Source of the DNA: Bacillota bacterium
GTDB taxonomy: Bacteria > Bacillota > Clostridia > Oscillospirales > Acutalibacteraceae
Assembly: GCA_022706685.1 (NCBI GenBank)
Contig: JAKJCA010000020.1
Location: 1 to 44,179, forward strand
Direction of reading: 5' to 3'
Length of the DNA: 44,179 nucleotides
The position numbers were made by a program, and so were the translations under genes. Shown piece after piece: positions 15,111-23,383 of the stretch; position 1 is the first letter of the stretch; each line of letters starts with the position of its first letter. The notes beneath the pieces were generated by a model, which worked only from the letters and a program-made list of their open reading frames with translations, searched no databases and was not told where the DNA came from.

Positions 15111-16029
15111 CGCGCACCTCCCGCGCCGCGGGCTTTGCTGCGGCAAACTCCCCGCCGGGGTCCGAAGTTTTCCACTGAGCCATAATAACCGCGCCGAAAG
15201 TCAGCGCGCCGCCCGTCCACATCAGCGGCGTGAACGCGTCCCTGAAAATGAGAACGGATAGAATCGCGCCGATGGCGCATTCCAGGCTCAGTATCAGCGA
15301 AGCGACAGAGGGATGGGTATATTTCTGCGCTGCTGTTTGTATAAAATAGGCCAGCAGCGTGCTTAACAAGCTTAAATACGCTACCGAAAGGAGCATATCC
15401 GAACTGATGGCTGCCGGAAACTGACGCGGTTCGAAAATCAGCGCGCAGATGACAGAGGCGGCCGCGCAGGCCCATATCTGAACCATCGTCAGGGCGAAAG
15501 AATCCATCTTTTTCGAATGAAGGCCGAGGTAGGATATCTGGACTGCGAATATCGCGCCGCAGACCAGTGTCAGCAGATCGCCGCCGTTGAGTTGACCGAA
15601 ATCCTTTTTGTACATCAGCAGAAAGATGCCGCAAAAGCACAACAGGGCCGAAACGATTTGAAGCGGGTTGGGTTTTTTGCGGATCATCAGCCAGTAAACG
15701 AAAGGAACAAGCACCACATAGACCGATGTCAGCAGCGCGTTTTTGCTGGCGGTCGTATATTGAACGCCCACGGTCTGGAATACGAAACCCAGATAAATCA
15801 GCAGCCCCGAAACTGCGCCGGTTTTCAGCACGGTTTTGTCGATATGCCTGACACGCCTGAAAAACAGCAGCGGCGCCGCGACGGCGGCAACGGAAAACCT
15901 TGCCGCAAGCAGCCATAACGGCGAGAAACTGTCAAGCGAGTTCTTCACGACAATGAAGCCGCCGCCCCAAATGAACGCCGTCAGCAGCATGCCGGCTTGG
16001 GAAAGAATTTTTCTGTTCGCGTTTTTCAT
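15100..16029 (-). CDS. EamA/DMT-family transporter
   Basis: A 309-residue membrane protein with about ten hydrophobic helices arranged as two EamA repeats. The first begins MLLTAFIWGGGFIVVKNSLD and the second lies near VASLILSLECAIGAILSVLI. Such proteins export or import metabolites such as amino acids or nucleosides; the substrate cannot be read from sequence. The start ATG 16029 overlaps the oxidoreductase stop (ATGA). The C-terminal tail is soluble and rich in Ala. Confidence 0.9.
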   Translation of the reverse strand: MKNANRKILSQAGMLLTAFIWGGGFIVVKNSLDSFSPLWLLAARFSVAAVAAPLLFFRRVRHIDKTVLKTGAVSGLLIYLGFVFQTVGVQYTTASKNALLTSVYVVLVPFVYWLMIRKKPNPLQIVSALLCFCGIFLLMYKKDFGQLNGGDLLTLVCGAIFAVQISYLGLHSKKMDSFALTMVQIWACAAASVICALIFEPRQFPAAISSDMLLSVAYLSLLSTLLAYFIQTAAQKYTHPSVASLILSLECAIGAILSVLIFRDAFTPLMWTGGALTFGAVIMAQWKTSDPGGEFAAAKPAAREVRDDA

Positions 16030-17006
16030 GCAAACTTCGCTGCGGCGCCGGTCCTGTGCGCGATATAGGCTTTCTCGAGCAATTCGGTCAGATCCCTCGC
16101 TTCACGCAGGCCGAATTCGACAGGCGTGTTTTTCACGCAGGCGTCGAGGAACATGGTTATGGGTTCGGGCAGCGCTTCCGGAAACGTTTCAACTTCGATA
16201 AAAGATCCGTTGTCGTCATCGAGGTTCAGCGACGTAATGCGCACGCGCCCCTCGTTGATGAGCAGGCAGCCTTCGGTGCCGTAGAGTTCGATGCTTGACG
16301 GCGAGCGGTGGCTGACAAGCGCGGTTTCGAGGACCGCGATGCATTTATTCTGAAACTCAATAACGCTGACGGCGTTGTCGTCAACGGCACGCCCTGTCAG
16401 CGTGTTGAAAACAGAAACGACGCGGGCCGGCCGGCCGCAGAAATATGCCGCCTCATACATGGGATGGCAGCCGAGGTCCATCATTGCGCCGCCGCCGGCC
16501 GTTTTTTCATCGTACCAGTAATCCGGCAGCCAGTTTGCCGTCGCGCCGTTGTGCGCGTTGCGGATGCGGATGCTTGCCAAATCCCCGAGAAGGCCGTCCT
16601 CGATTGCTTTTTTCGCATAGCGCACATCGCCGCGGCATCTCCAGGGCATTGATATAAGAAATTTCACGCCGCTTTCTTCAACGGCTTTTGCAATCTCGTC
16701 ACACTCGGCGACGGTCGGCGCGAGCGCTTTTTCGGTGAAAATATGTTTGCCGGCGCGCGCTGCTTTGATAATGACTTCGGCATGCAGGGACGTCGCGCAG
16801 CAGCAGACGACGGCATCGACATCCGTCCGGGCGAGCAGCCGGTCGAGATCGGGCTCAAAATCCGCTTCAAGTTCACGCGCCCATTTTTCTCCCCTGACGG
16901 GCTCGTCGTCCCATACGCAGGATATCTGCGCCGGGTAGGCCTTGACCTGTTTGGCGTAACCTTCTGCGTGCACATGCCATTTGCCGAGCATTGCGACACG
17001 GATCAT
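16026..17006 (-). CDS. Gfo/Idh/MocA-family oxidoreductase
   Basis: A 326-residue NAD(P)-dependent sugar-type dehydrogenase. ATG 17006 has AGGAG seven bases upstream. The N-terminal Rossmann part (IRVAMLGKWHVHAEGY) is slightly unusual in having GKWHVH where GxGxxG is common. The family motif EKALAPT includes the conserved Glu-Lys, and the C-terminal domain has GGGAMMDLGCHPMYEA with the usual catalytic-region His. The substrate is unknown. It sits 11 bases after the phosphohexomutase and overlaps the EamA transporter, which fits a sugar or sugar-derivative role, but this is inference. Confidence 0.88.
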   Translation of the reverse strand: MIRVAMLGKWHVHAEGYAKQVKAYPAQISCVWDDEPVRGEKWARELEADFEPDLDRLLARTDVDAVVCCCATSLHAEVIIKAARAGKHIFTEKALAPTVAECDEIAKAVEESGVKFLISMPWRCRGDVRYAKKAIEDGLLGDLASIRIRNAHNGATANWLPDYWYDEKTAGGGAMMDLGCHPMYEAAYFCGRPARVVSVFNTLTGRAVDDNAVSVIEFQNKCIAVLETALVSHRSPSSIELYGTEGCLLINEGRVRITSLNLDDDNGSFIEVETFPEALPEPITMFLDACVKNTPVEFGLREARDLTELLEKAYIAHRTGAAAKFA

Positions 17007-17017
17007 TTTCAACACTC

Positions 17018-18523
17018 CTATGATTTATTTTTATCGATGCAAGGATATTTCGAAAGAAAAACGCCGATATCCCGCAGCATGATATCCGTTCCGCCCGGGA
17101 TGTCGCTCTCGCAGTTGAACACGAGCACGGGGTCGTGAACGCTCACCCGAAGCAGAAACCAGCCGCCGCCTTTTTGTTCGTCGGTCGAAATGCGCACGCC
17201 CTCAAAGTTTTCGGGCGCCGTTTCCCAGCCATCAACGCCTTCCGCGAAGGCGCGAAGGTCGGCGATGATTTTTTCGCCGTAGGCTCGAAAGTCGCCGCAG
17301 GTGATGGCGAAACGGCTTTCCGCTTCCTCGGCCGGCTCGCGCAGGCCGGTGATGAGGCTTTCGAGCGGTTTGTTCGCTTTGGCAAGTTCCGCCATTTTTA
17401 TGATAATTTTCGTCACCAGATAGGCGCCGTCATCGAGATAGTAATTCTCCCTGAAAGCCGCGTGCCCCGAGGTCTCGATGGCGAGCGGGCAGTTAACGCC
17501 GCTCTCGTTAAGTTCGATTTGCTTGTCGATGACATTTTTATATCCGCGCCGGTAGCGCAGGTGCGTGCCAGACAGCGAGCGGATGAACTCCGTCAAGCCG
17601 TCGGAGGTGATGGAGTCGGTCACGATGGTGGCACCTTCGTTATTTTCAAGGGCAATAGCGCTCGCGAGCGCGACGAGACGGTTGCGGTCAAAAACGACGC
17701 CGCCCTTGCCGACACAGGCGGCGCGGTCGACGTCGGTGTCGAAAATCACGCCAAAATCGGCCCCGCTCTCGATGACGGCATCCCGAATCGACGCCATCGC
17801 CTGGGCGTTTTCGGGGTTCGGCGAGTGATTGGGGAAGTTTCCGTCCGGCTCGAGAAAGCGGCTAGCAGACACATCGGCGCCAAGGGGTTCAAGAACCTTC
17901 GAAGCGTAAAAACCGCCTACGCCGTTGCCGGCATCCACAGCGATTTTCAAGCCGCGCAGCGGGCGCATATAATCTACCGCGTTGACGCCTTTGCAGATCA
18001 TTTCGCGCAGCGAGGAAGCGTATGTATTCATAAAATCGCATTTTTCCGCATCTTCGGGATCGCCCGGCTCAGGGACGGCGATATTCTGCGCGCGCGTGAG
18101 GATATCGGTGATATCCGCAGCGTTGAGACCGCCGACTCTGGTGAAGAATTTCAGGCCGTTGCGGTCGGCCGGATGATGGCTCGCGGTAATCTGAACCGCC
18201 CCGCTGCATTTGAGCGAGACCGTCGTCATGAACATGGCCGGCGTCGAGGACATGCCGCAGTCCAAGACGCTGACGCCGAGGCTCCTCAGCGTACCGATGA
18301 CGGTGTTTTTGAGGCGGCCGGCCGAAAGCCTCGAATCGTGGCCGACGGAAACAAGCATGTTCTCCATTGTGAGATTCAGGTTGTCGCACAGCCATGCGGC
18401 ATAAGCCGCCGTGATGGCGGACACCGCGCGCTCGGAAAGATAATCTTCACGCGACTCATCGCCGACAGCCGTTCCCCTGATATCGGTGCCGCTTTTAAAA
18501 GCCATCCAGTTTGCTGCCGTCAT
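17018..18523 (-). CDS. Phosphomannomutase/phosphoglucomutase
   Basis: A 501-residue alpha-D-phosphohexomutase that interconverts hexose 1- and 6-phosphates. The phosphoserine loop is TASHHP (Ser115), with His where Asn is usual (TASHNP). The metal loop is DTDVDR (262-267) in place of DGDGDR, a variant found in one clade of this family. The sugar-binding loop is in IETSGHAAF and the C-terminal phosphate-binding region near RVSVHDPVL. The start overlaps the DUF2461 stop by four bases. It could feed cell-surface polysaccharide synthesis. Confidence 0.92.
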   Translation of the reverse strand: MTAANWMAFKSGTDIRGTAVGDESREDYLSERAVSAITAAYAAWLCDNLNLTMENMLVSVGHDSRLSAGRLKNTVIGTLRSLGVSVLDCGMSSTPAMFMTTVSLKCSGAVQITASHHPADRNGLKFFTRVGGLNAADITDILTRAQNIAVPEPGDPEDAEKCDFMNTYASSLREMICKGVNAVDYMRPLRGLKIAVDAGNGVGGFYASKVLEPLGADVSASRFLEPDGNFPNHSPNPENAQAMASIRDAVIESGADFGVIFDTDVDRAACVGKGGVVFDRNRLVALASAIALENNEGATIVTDSITSDGLTEFIRSLSGTHLRYRRGYKNVIDKQIELNESGVNCPLAIETSGHAAFRENYYLDDGAYLVTKIIIKMAELAKANKPLESLITGLREPAEEAESRFAITCGDFRAYGEKIIADLRAFAEGVDGWETAPENFEGVRISTDEQKGGGWFLLRVSVHDPVLVFNCESDIPGGTDIMLRDIGVFLSKYPCIDKNKS

Positions 18524-19218
18524 TCGCTCACTTCCGTCGCCGCATGGAAAGCGGCCGCTGTTTGCGCGAGGAAATCATAGAGGGGAGCGAACGCAGCGTA
18601 AGCCCGGCGCAGCTCCTCAATGATTTCACCGGTTTCAAGATTACTCATTTTATCAGACTTGGCGATAAAATAAAACTCCCTGGCATTGACAAAAGGTTTT
18701 AACGGCTCTGGCGCCCCCGTTATTTTCTCCTTTTTATAAGCGGCCAGTTCGGCGCGGGCGCCGCAGGACCGCGTGCTTTCCACCGCGGCCAAAAACGCTT
18801 CGCTTCGGGCCAAAACGCGCGCGCGGAAAAACGCCATATACGCCGGCTCCGAATCGAGAATCCCGATGCCATAAGAGTAAAAGCCGGGGCCTGCCTCAAA
18901 CCACATACCGGGATAATGGCTCCAAAGCGTTTTGGGCCGCATGAACGATATCCAGACATTTTCGCGATAGAGGGTTTTATCGCGCGAAAATCTGGTATCC
19001 CGGCGGATTCTTGAAATCATCTTCGACGGTTCCAGATTCATTTCCGGATCTATTTTCGCCATGTCGTCTGCCAGCAGCAACGCGATGTTTCTCAGCGGTT
19101 CGATGACCGTTTCGCGTATTTTCGGCTTGTTGGCTTCATAGAACTCCTTCGAATTATAGAATCTGTTTTGCGCCAGCAGCCAGAAAGCATCCGGCGTGAT
19201 GCCTTTGAAATCACTCAT
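18520..19218 (-). CDS. DUF2461 family protein
   Basis: A 232-residue protein of the DUF2461 family. It has the family's opening (FKGITPDAFWLLAQNRFYNS), the central IRRDTRFSRDKTLYRENVW, and WFEAGPGFYSYGIG. It is a cytoplasmic protein of unknown function. RBS CGGAGG precedes ATG 19218. The gene overlaps both neighbours (8 bases with the PLP enzyme, 4 with the mutase), so it is expressed with them. Confidence 0.9.
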   Translation of the reverse strand: MSDFKGITPDAFWLLAQNRFYNSKEFYEANKPKIRETVIEPLRNIALLLADDMAKIDPEMNLEPSKMISRIRRDTRFSRDKTLYRENVWISFMRPKTLWSHYPGMWFEAGPGFYSYGIGILDSEPAYMAFFRARVLARSEAFLAAVESTRSCGARAELAAYKKEKITGAPEPLKPFVNAREFYFIAKSDKMSNLETGEIIEELRRAYAAFAPLYDFLAQTAAAFHAATEVSE

Positions 19219-20479
19219 GGCAGACCTCCGAATCAGCCATTGCCTGCGCGCCGAGCATCACGCCCAAAGAGCCGCTGTCATAGTTAAGCGAGCCCTGCAG
19301 CCATACGGTATAAGGAGGCCTCAGCGGAGCGTCGGCAGACAATTCGATAGAAGCGCCGAGCGTGAAGGCGCCGGCCGCCATCATCACTTTCGAGTCGTAA
19401 CCGGGCATATCCCAGGCTTCGGGCACGGCGAAGGAGTCCACGGGAGAGCCCTGCTGGATGCCTCTGCAAAACGCCTGCAACAGACGGGGGTCGCCGACTT
19501 CGACGCTTTGCACAATATCAAACCGTTCTTCGTCAAAGCGCGGGCGGGCACGGTAGCCGAGTTGTTCCAGAAAAGCGGCGGCAAAAACAGCTGTCTTCAG
19601 CGCTTCGCCCGTCACATGCGGCGCGTTGAAAAAACCCAGGAACATCTCGCGGCTGTGGCCGAGCGTCGCGCCGACCTCTCCCCCGATTCCGGGAGCGGTC
19701 ATGCGGTAGGCGCATCGTTCGACGAGGTCGCGCCTGCCTGCGATATAGCCGCCGGTTTTTGCGATGCCGCCGCCGGGGTTTTTGATCAGCGACCCAGCGA
19801 TGATATCCGCGCCCGCCTCAAGCGGCTCGCTTTTCTGCACGAACTCGCCGTAGCAGTTGTCCACCATCACCGGCGCGGAGCATTTCAACCTGACTAGCCG
19901 TGCGATTTGGCCGATTTGGTCGACGGAAAGGCTGTTGCGGCGCGCGTAACCGCTCGAGCGCTGGATATAAACCAAGCGGATTGTATCGTCAAGCGCCTGT
20001 TCGATTGCCGCCATATCCGGGTTGCCTGACGGGTCCATATCGGTTTGCACATATCGGACACCGTATTCAATGAGCGAACCCATCCCGTTGCCTTTCAGGC
20101 CGATGACAGGCAGCAGGGTGTCATAAGGCGTGCCGGTGACGCAAAGCATCTTGTCGCCGGGCCTGAGCAGGGCGTTGAGCGCAACCGCCAAAGTATGCGT
20201 GCCGCAGGTGAAACTGTGGCGGACCAGCGCCGCTTGAGCGTGAAACACCTCGGCGAACACTTTTTCAAGCGTTTCCCTGCCCCTGTCGTTGTAACCGTAA
20301 CCGGTGCTTTCGGTGAAACAATGCTCGCCGACCCTGTTATGGATGAAAGCTGACAGAACTTTATGCTGATTGAAGCGGGCGATTTCCTCCACACGCGCAA
20401 TACTGCCGGCGATGCTGCCGCGCGCCTTTTGAGCCGCGCGCTCGATTTTCTCGTCAAAACGAAACCAATCAGATGCCAT
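19211..20479 (-). CDS. PLP enzyme, methionine gamma-lyase family / aluminium resistance protein type
   Basis: A 422-residue fold-type I PLP enzyme of the YnbB group, often called aluminium resistance protein or methionine gamma-lyase family; its real reaction is not settled. ATG 20479 begins MASDWFRFDEKIERA; the longer ORF upstream reads antisense-like Arg-rich sequence. The PLP lysine is expected in AGSLIKNPGGG, followed by IAKTGGYIAG. The opening FTESTGYGYNDRGR and SFTCGTHTLAVAL are family hallmarks. Two bases separate it from the GNAT gene upstream. Confidence 0.9.
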   Translation of the reverse strand: MASDWFRFDEKIERAAQKARGSIAGSIARVEEIARFNQHKVLSAFIHNRVGEHCFTESTGYGYNDRGRETLEKVFAEVFHAQAALVRHSFTCGTHTLAVALNALLRPGDKMLCVTGTPYDTLLPVIGLKGNGMGSLIEYGVRYVQTDMDPSGNPDMAAIEQALDDTIRLVYIQRSSGYARRNSLSVDQIGQIARLVRLKCSAPVMVDNCYGEFVQKSEPLEAGADIIAGSLIKNPGGGIAKTGGYIAGRRDLVERCAYRMTAPGIGGEVGATLGHSREMFLGFFNAPHVTGEALKTAVFAAAFLEQLGYRARPRFDEERFDIVQSVEVGDPRLLQAFCRGIQQGSPVDSFAVPEAWDMPGYDSKVMMAAGAFTLGASIELSADAPLRPPYTVWLQGSLNYDSGSLGVMLGAQAMADSEVCHE

Positions 20480-20481
20480 AT

Positions 20482-21252
20482 TCAATCGCAGGACCTTTCC
20501 GCGGACGACCAGAAGCCGTATGGTTCGAAACCGCATCCGCTGTAAAATTGCTGCAAATCCGCGCTCTCGCACATTAGATAAACGCTCCTGCCCCGGTCGG
20601 CCGCCCTCTCTGAAGCCATACCGACAAGCGCTTTGGCGAATCCTCTGCCGCGGTATTCCGGAAGCGTCGCCACAGCGCCGACGACAGCAGCCGCGGCGGA
20701 TGTGTGGAGAATCATCGCGCACGCAAACGCCTCGCCGCCGTTAAACGCCGCGAAAACCGAAGCAGCGTCTTTGATATACTTTGCCGTCACGTCCGCCAGC
20801 CACTGCTTTTTCTGCTCAGGCCGTACCATACCGCTTGCGGCGAGAACACCGAAAACACTTTCAAGTTCAAATCGGCCGGCCTGCCTGCAGGCTGCGGGTA
20901 CTTGCTTGAAATCAAATGCAGCGCGCCTTTTCAGCAAGGGGCCCGTCTTGTCGGCTTTGATTCCGAGGGGCCCGCAGTATCGCGTTTCGCAAAGAAGGGA
21001 GCGAAAACCACGCAACGCCAGAAAACGCCCGAGTTCTTCAAAATCAGCCGTTTCACGGCAGAAAGCCGTCACGTCTTTGTCGACCGAAGCAACGAGCGCC
21101 GATGGGCCGCCGACGTTTTCTTGGATATAAAATTCGGCGAAACAGCCTGCGCCGGCATAAGTGCGGAACAGCGAATCAACACGCGCGCACATCGCATTGT
21201 CGCTGCCGCGTATCGGAGCGGTATCTCTTACGTTTTCAATGAGCCTGATCAT
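20482..21252 (-). CDS. GNAT-family N-acetyltransferase
   Basis: A 256-residue protein whose C-terminal half is a GNAT domain. The acetyl-CoA loop is VATLPEYRGRGFAKALV (V then R-G-R-G), followed by YLMCESADLQQFYSGCGF. The N-terminal ~130 residues are a less conserved extension. The acceptor is unknown. It overlaps the M42 gene upstream by 17 bases and is two bases from the PLP enzyme. Confidence 0.88.
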   Translation of the reverse strand: MIRLIENVRDTAPIRGSDNAMCARVDSLFRTYAGAGCFAEFYIQENVGGPSALVASVDKDVTAFCRETADFEELGRFLALRGFRSLLCETRYCGPLGIKADKTGPLLKRRAAFDFKQVPAACRQAGRFELESVFGVLAASGMVRPEQKKQWLADVTAKYIKDAASVFAAFNGGEAFACAMILHTSAAAAVVGAVATLPEYRGRGFAKALVGMASERAADRGRSVYLMCESADLQQFYSGCGFEPYGFWSSAERSCD

Positions 21253-22264
21253 CTGTCATCCCGCCGATAAGGGCATAAACAAGTTTGCGGACTTCCCGTA
21301 CGTCGGACAGACTGACGACGCAGGCGGGCGAATGAAGATAGCGGCAAGGCACCGAGACGGTAAGGGTTTTCACCCCGCCCCGGCTTCGATGAATCGAACC
21401 TGCATCATTGCCTCCCGCCACAAGGGTTTTTGTCTGCATTTTGATTGCTTCGGCTTTGCCCAGGCGGAACGCCATATCGTACAGTTTACGGTCGTACAAG
21501 GTTGTTTTATCCATGAAGGAAACGACGGCGCCGCCGCCGAGCGCGCAGACCCGCTTTTCTCCCTCGACGCCGGGAAGGTCCGCGGCCGTCGTCGTTTCGA
21601 CAACGACTGCAAAATCCGGTTCGATGCGGAAAGCGGCCGCCGAAGCGCCGCGCAGGCCGATCTCTTCCTGAACGGTGAAGGCAAACCAGGTGTCGTAGGG
21701 AATTTCGGACCGGATCAGGTCCAAGAGGACGGCGCAGCCGCAGCGGTCGTCGAGCGCGCGCGCCTTGAGCAGGCCGTCGCCGAACTCGACGGGATCGGAG
21801 TCAAACACGGCGCAGTCGCCCACGCCGACGGCTTTTTCCGCCTGCTCCCGCGAGGACGCGCCGATATCGATATACAGCGAATCCGCTCCCGGGACTTCGG
21901 ATGCCTCTTTTTTGTCGGCCAGGTGAACCGGTTTGATGCCGATGACGCCGGGTACTTTCCCGTCGCCGACGAGTACGCGTTTGCCGGGCAGAATGCCGGT
22001 AACGATGCCGCCGACCGTGGTAAACTTCAGGAAGCCTTCGTCGGTGATATAGACGACAATCAAGCCGACCTCATCCATATGCGCCGCAAGCATCAATTTT
22101 TTCTGCCGGCTCTTTTTGCCTTTTTTGAAGACAATCAGGTTGCCAAGCGCGTCCGTCGAGCAGGCGCCGCAGCCGCCGACGGCCGAAACGATGTATTCGC
22201 GCACAGCATGCTCGCAACCGGAAACCCCGGGAATCGAGCAGAGCCTCAACATATCGTCAAGCAT
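21236..22264 (-). CDS. M42-family metallopeptidase (second of a tandem pair)
   Basis: A 342-residue cytoplasmic aminopeptidase/cellulase-M family enzyme with two metals. Metal and catalytic motifs in order: AAHMDEVGLIV (His), ALDDRCG (bridging Asp), VQEEIGLRGA (catalytic Glu pair), VVVETTTAADLPG and CRYLHSPACV (last His). RBS AAAGGGGG precedes ATG 22264. It is a diverged paralogue of the gene just upstream, which it overlaps by eight bases. M42 enzymes often form large tetrahedral assemblies that trim peptides. Confidence 0.92.
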   Translation of the reverse strand: MLDDMLRLCSIPGVSGCEHAVREYIVSAVGGCGACSTDALGNLIVFKKGKKSRQKKLMLAAHMDEVGLIVVYITDEGFLKFTTVGGIVTGILPGKRVLVGDGKVPGVIGIKPVHLADKKEASEVPGADSLYIDIGASSREQAEKAVGVGDCAVFDSDPVEFGDGLLKARALDDRCGCAVLLDLIRSEIPYDTWFAFTVQEEIGLRGASAAAFRIEPDFAVVVETTTAADLPGVEGEKRVCALGGGAVVSFMDKTTLYDRKLYDMAFRLGKAEAIKMQTKTLVAGGNDAGSIHRSRGGVKTLTVSVPCRYLHSPACVVSLSDVREVRKLVYALIGGMTDDQAH

Positions 22265-23309
22265 CGTTACGCCCCCTTTCGGCGATATAGGCAGCCATCA
22301 GCGCAGCGGCATTCTCGATATCCTCCAGGCTGACGATTTCCGCCGCCGTGTGCATATTGCGCAACGGTATGGAAATGAGCCCGATTTTCATCCCTTCGCC
22401 GCTGACAGACAGTTCGTCGGCGTTGGTGCCCGTTTTACCGCCCATTGCTTCGAGCTGGTAGGGAATCCCTTTGGATTTTGCGGTTGTTCTTAACCGAACT
22501 CCTGTTTCCCCGTCGAGCGGGGCGGCGATGCCGATCATCGGGCCTTTGCCCAGTTCGCCGCATTTTTCACGCGGGATGCCCGGCGCGCAAGCGAAACTGA
22601 CATCCACCGAGATTCCTTCTTCGGCCTGGCTCGAGAAGGCGCCGACCGCCGCCCCGCTGCCGCCGGATTCCTCCTGGACGGAAAAGAGGACGGAAAGGTT
22701 GTATGAACGGCCGCTTTTTTTGAGCAGTTCAAGACAGCGGAGGATACAGGCCACGCCGGCCCGATCGTCGAGCGCGGGTGCACAGTACAGCTTGCCCGTC
22801 ATCTGCATTCCTTTGCCGGCCAAGGAGATTCTGTCGCCCGGTTCCACGAGTTCCTTTGCCCGGGAGCCCAGGCCGGTATCAATCGTTAATTGATCGAAGC
22901 CCGGGGCTTGCCCGTCCTTATCGCCGGACAGATGCGGCGGCACCGAGGTGATCACGCCGAAAAGCCTTTCCTTGCCCCATACGTTGACTTCCGACGCGGG
23001 CAGCACCCGGATATCGACGCCGCCGCATTTATCCGCCTTCAGGAAACCGTCTTCGCCGACGGCTGTCACCACCATGCCGATGGAGTCGATATGGGCATCG
23101 AGCAAAATGCGGGGGCCTTCGCCCTCCGCCTCTCCGCGCACGTTGCCCAGCGCGTCTATCTGCGCGGGCATCAAGGCGGACAGTATCCCGGCCGCCGCCT
23201 GCGCCGCCCCGTTCTCGGCGCCGGTGACGCCGCAGCCGCAGCCGCATGCCAGTTCGCCGAGCAGGCGTTCCAGTTTGTCATATTTTTTGATACGGATACC
23301 TTCTTTCAT
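22257..23309 (-). CDS. M42-family metallopeptidase (first of a tandem pair)
   Basis: A 350-residue enzyme with the M42 motifs DAHIDSIGMVV, PALDDRAG, VQEESGGSGAA and PLRNMHTAAE. The ligand after the Glu pair appears as VDVSFA, an Asp variant. The N-terminus has a Cys/Gly cluster (CGCGCG) not seen in the second copy. No clear RBS lies before ATG 23309. It is the first gene of the long leftward cluster and is divergent from the LCP gene across a 74-base gap. Confidence 0.9.
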   Translation of the reverse strand: MKEGIRIKKYDKLERLLGELACGCGCGVTGAENGAAQAAAGILSALMPAQIDALGNVRGEAEGEGPRILLDAHIDSIGMVVTAVGEDGFLKADKCGGVDIRVLPASEVNVWGKERLFGVITSVPPHLSGDKDGQAPGFDQLTIDTGLGSRAKELVEPGDRISLAGKGMQMTGKLYCAPALDDRAGVACILRCLELLKKSGRSYNLSVLFSVQEESGGSGAAVGAFSSQAEEGISVDVSFACAPGIPREKCGELGKGPMIGIAAPLDGETGVRLRTTAKSKGIPYQLEAMGGKTGTNADELSVSGEGMKIGLISIPLRNMHTAAEIVSLEDIENAAALMAAYIAERGRNDA

Positions 23310-23324
23310 GATGCCGGCTTTGAT

Positions 23325-23353
23325 TTGATTTTTAGAACGGCCGGTTTTATAAT
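23325..23353 (+). promoter_or_regulatory. Promoter of the LCP gene
   Basis: TTGATT (23325-23330) and a perfect TATAAT (23348-23353) have a 17-base spacer, about 30 bases before the start codon. The leftward M42 promoter must lie in the same 74 bases but is not clear. Confidence 0.85.
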
Positions 23354-23383
23354 GGTGGCGATATTGCCGCGCCGGGGTGAACG

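Noticed and set aside
17135..18580. Long plus-strand ORF (481 aa) opposite the phosphohexomutase
   Set aside because: It is Arg/His/Ala-rich with no family motifs and no RBS, and it is antisense to a clear enzyme. It arises from GC-rich third codon positions.
21161..22333. Plus-strand ORF (390 aa) opposite the M42 gene
   Set aside because: Antisense shadow with biased composition and no RBS.
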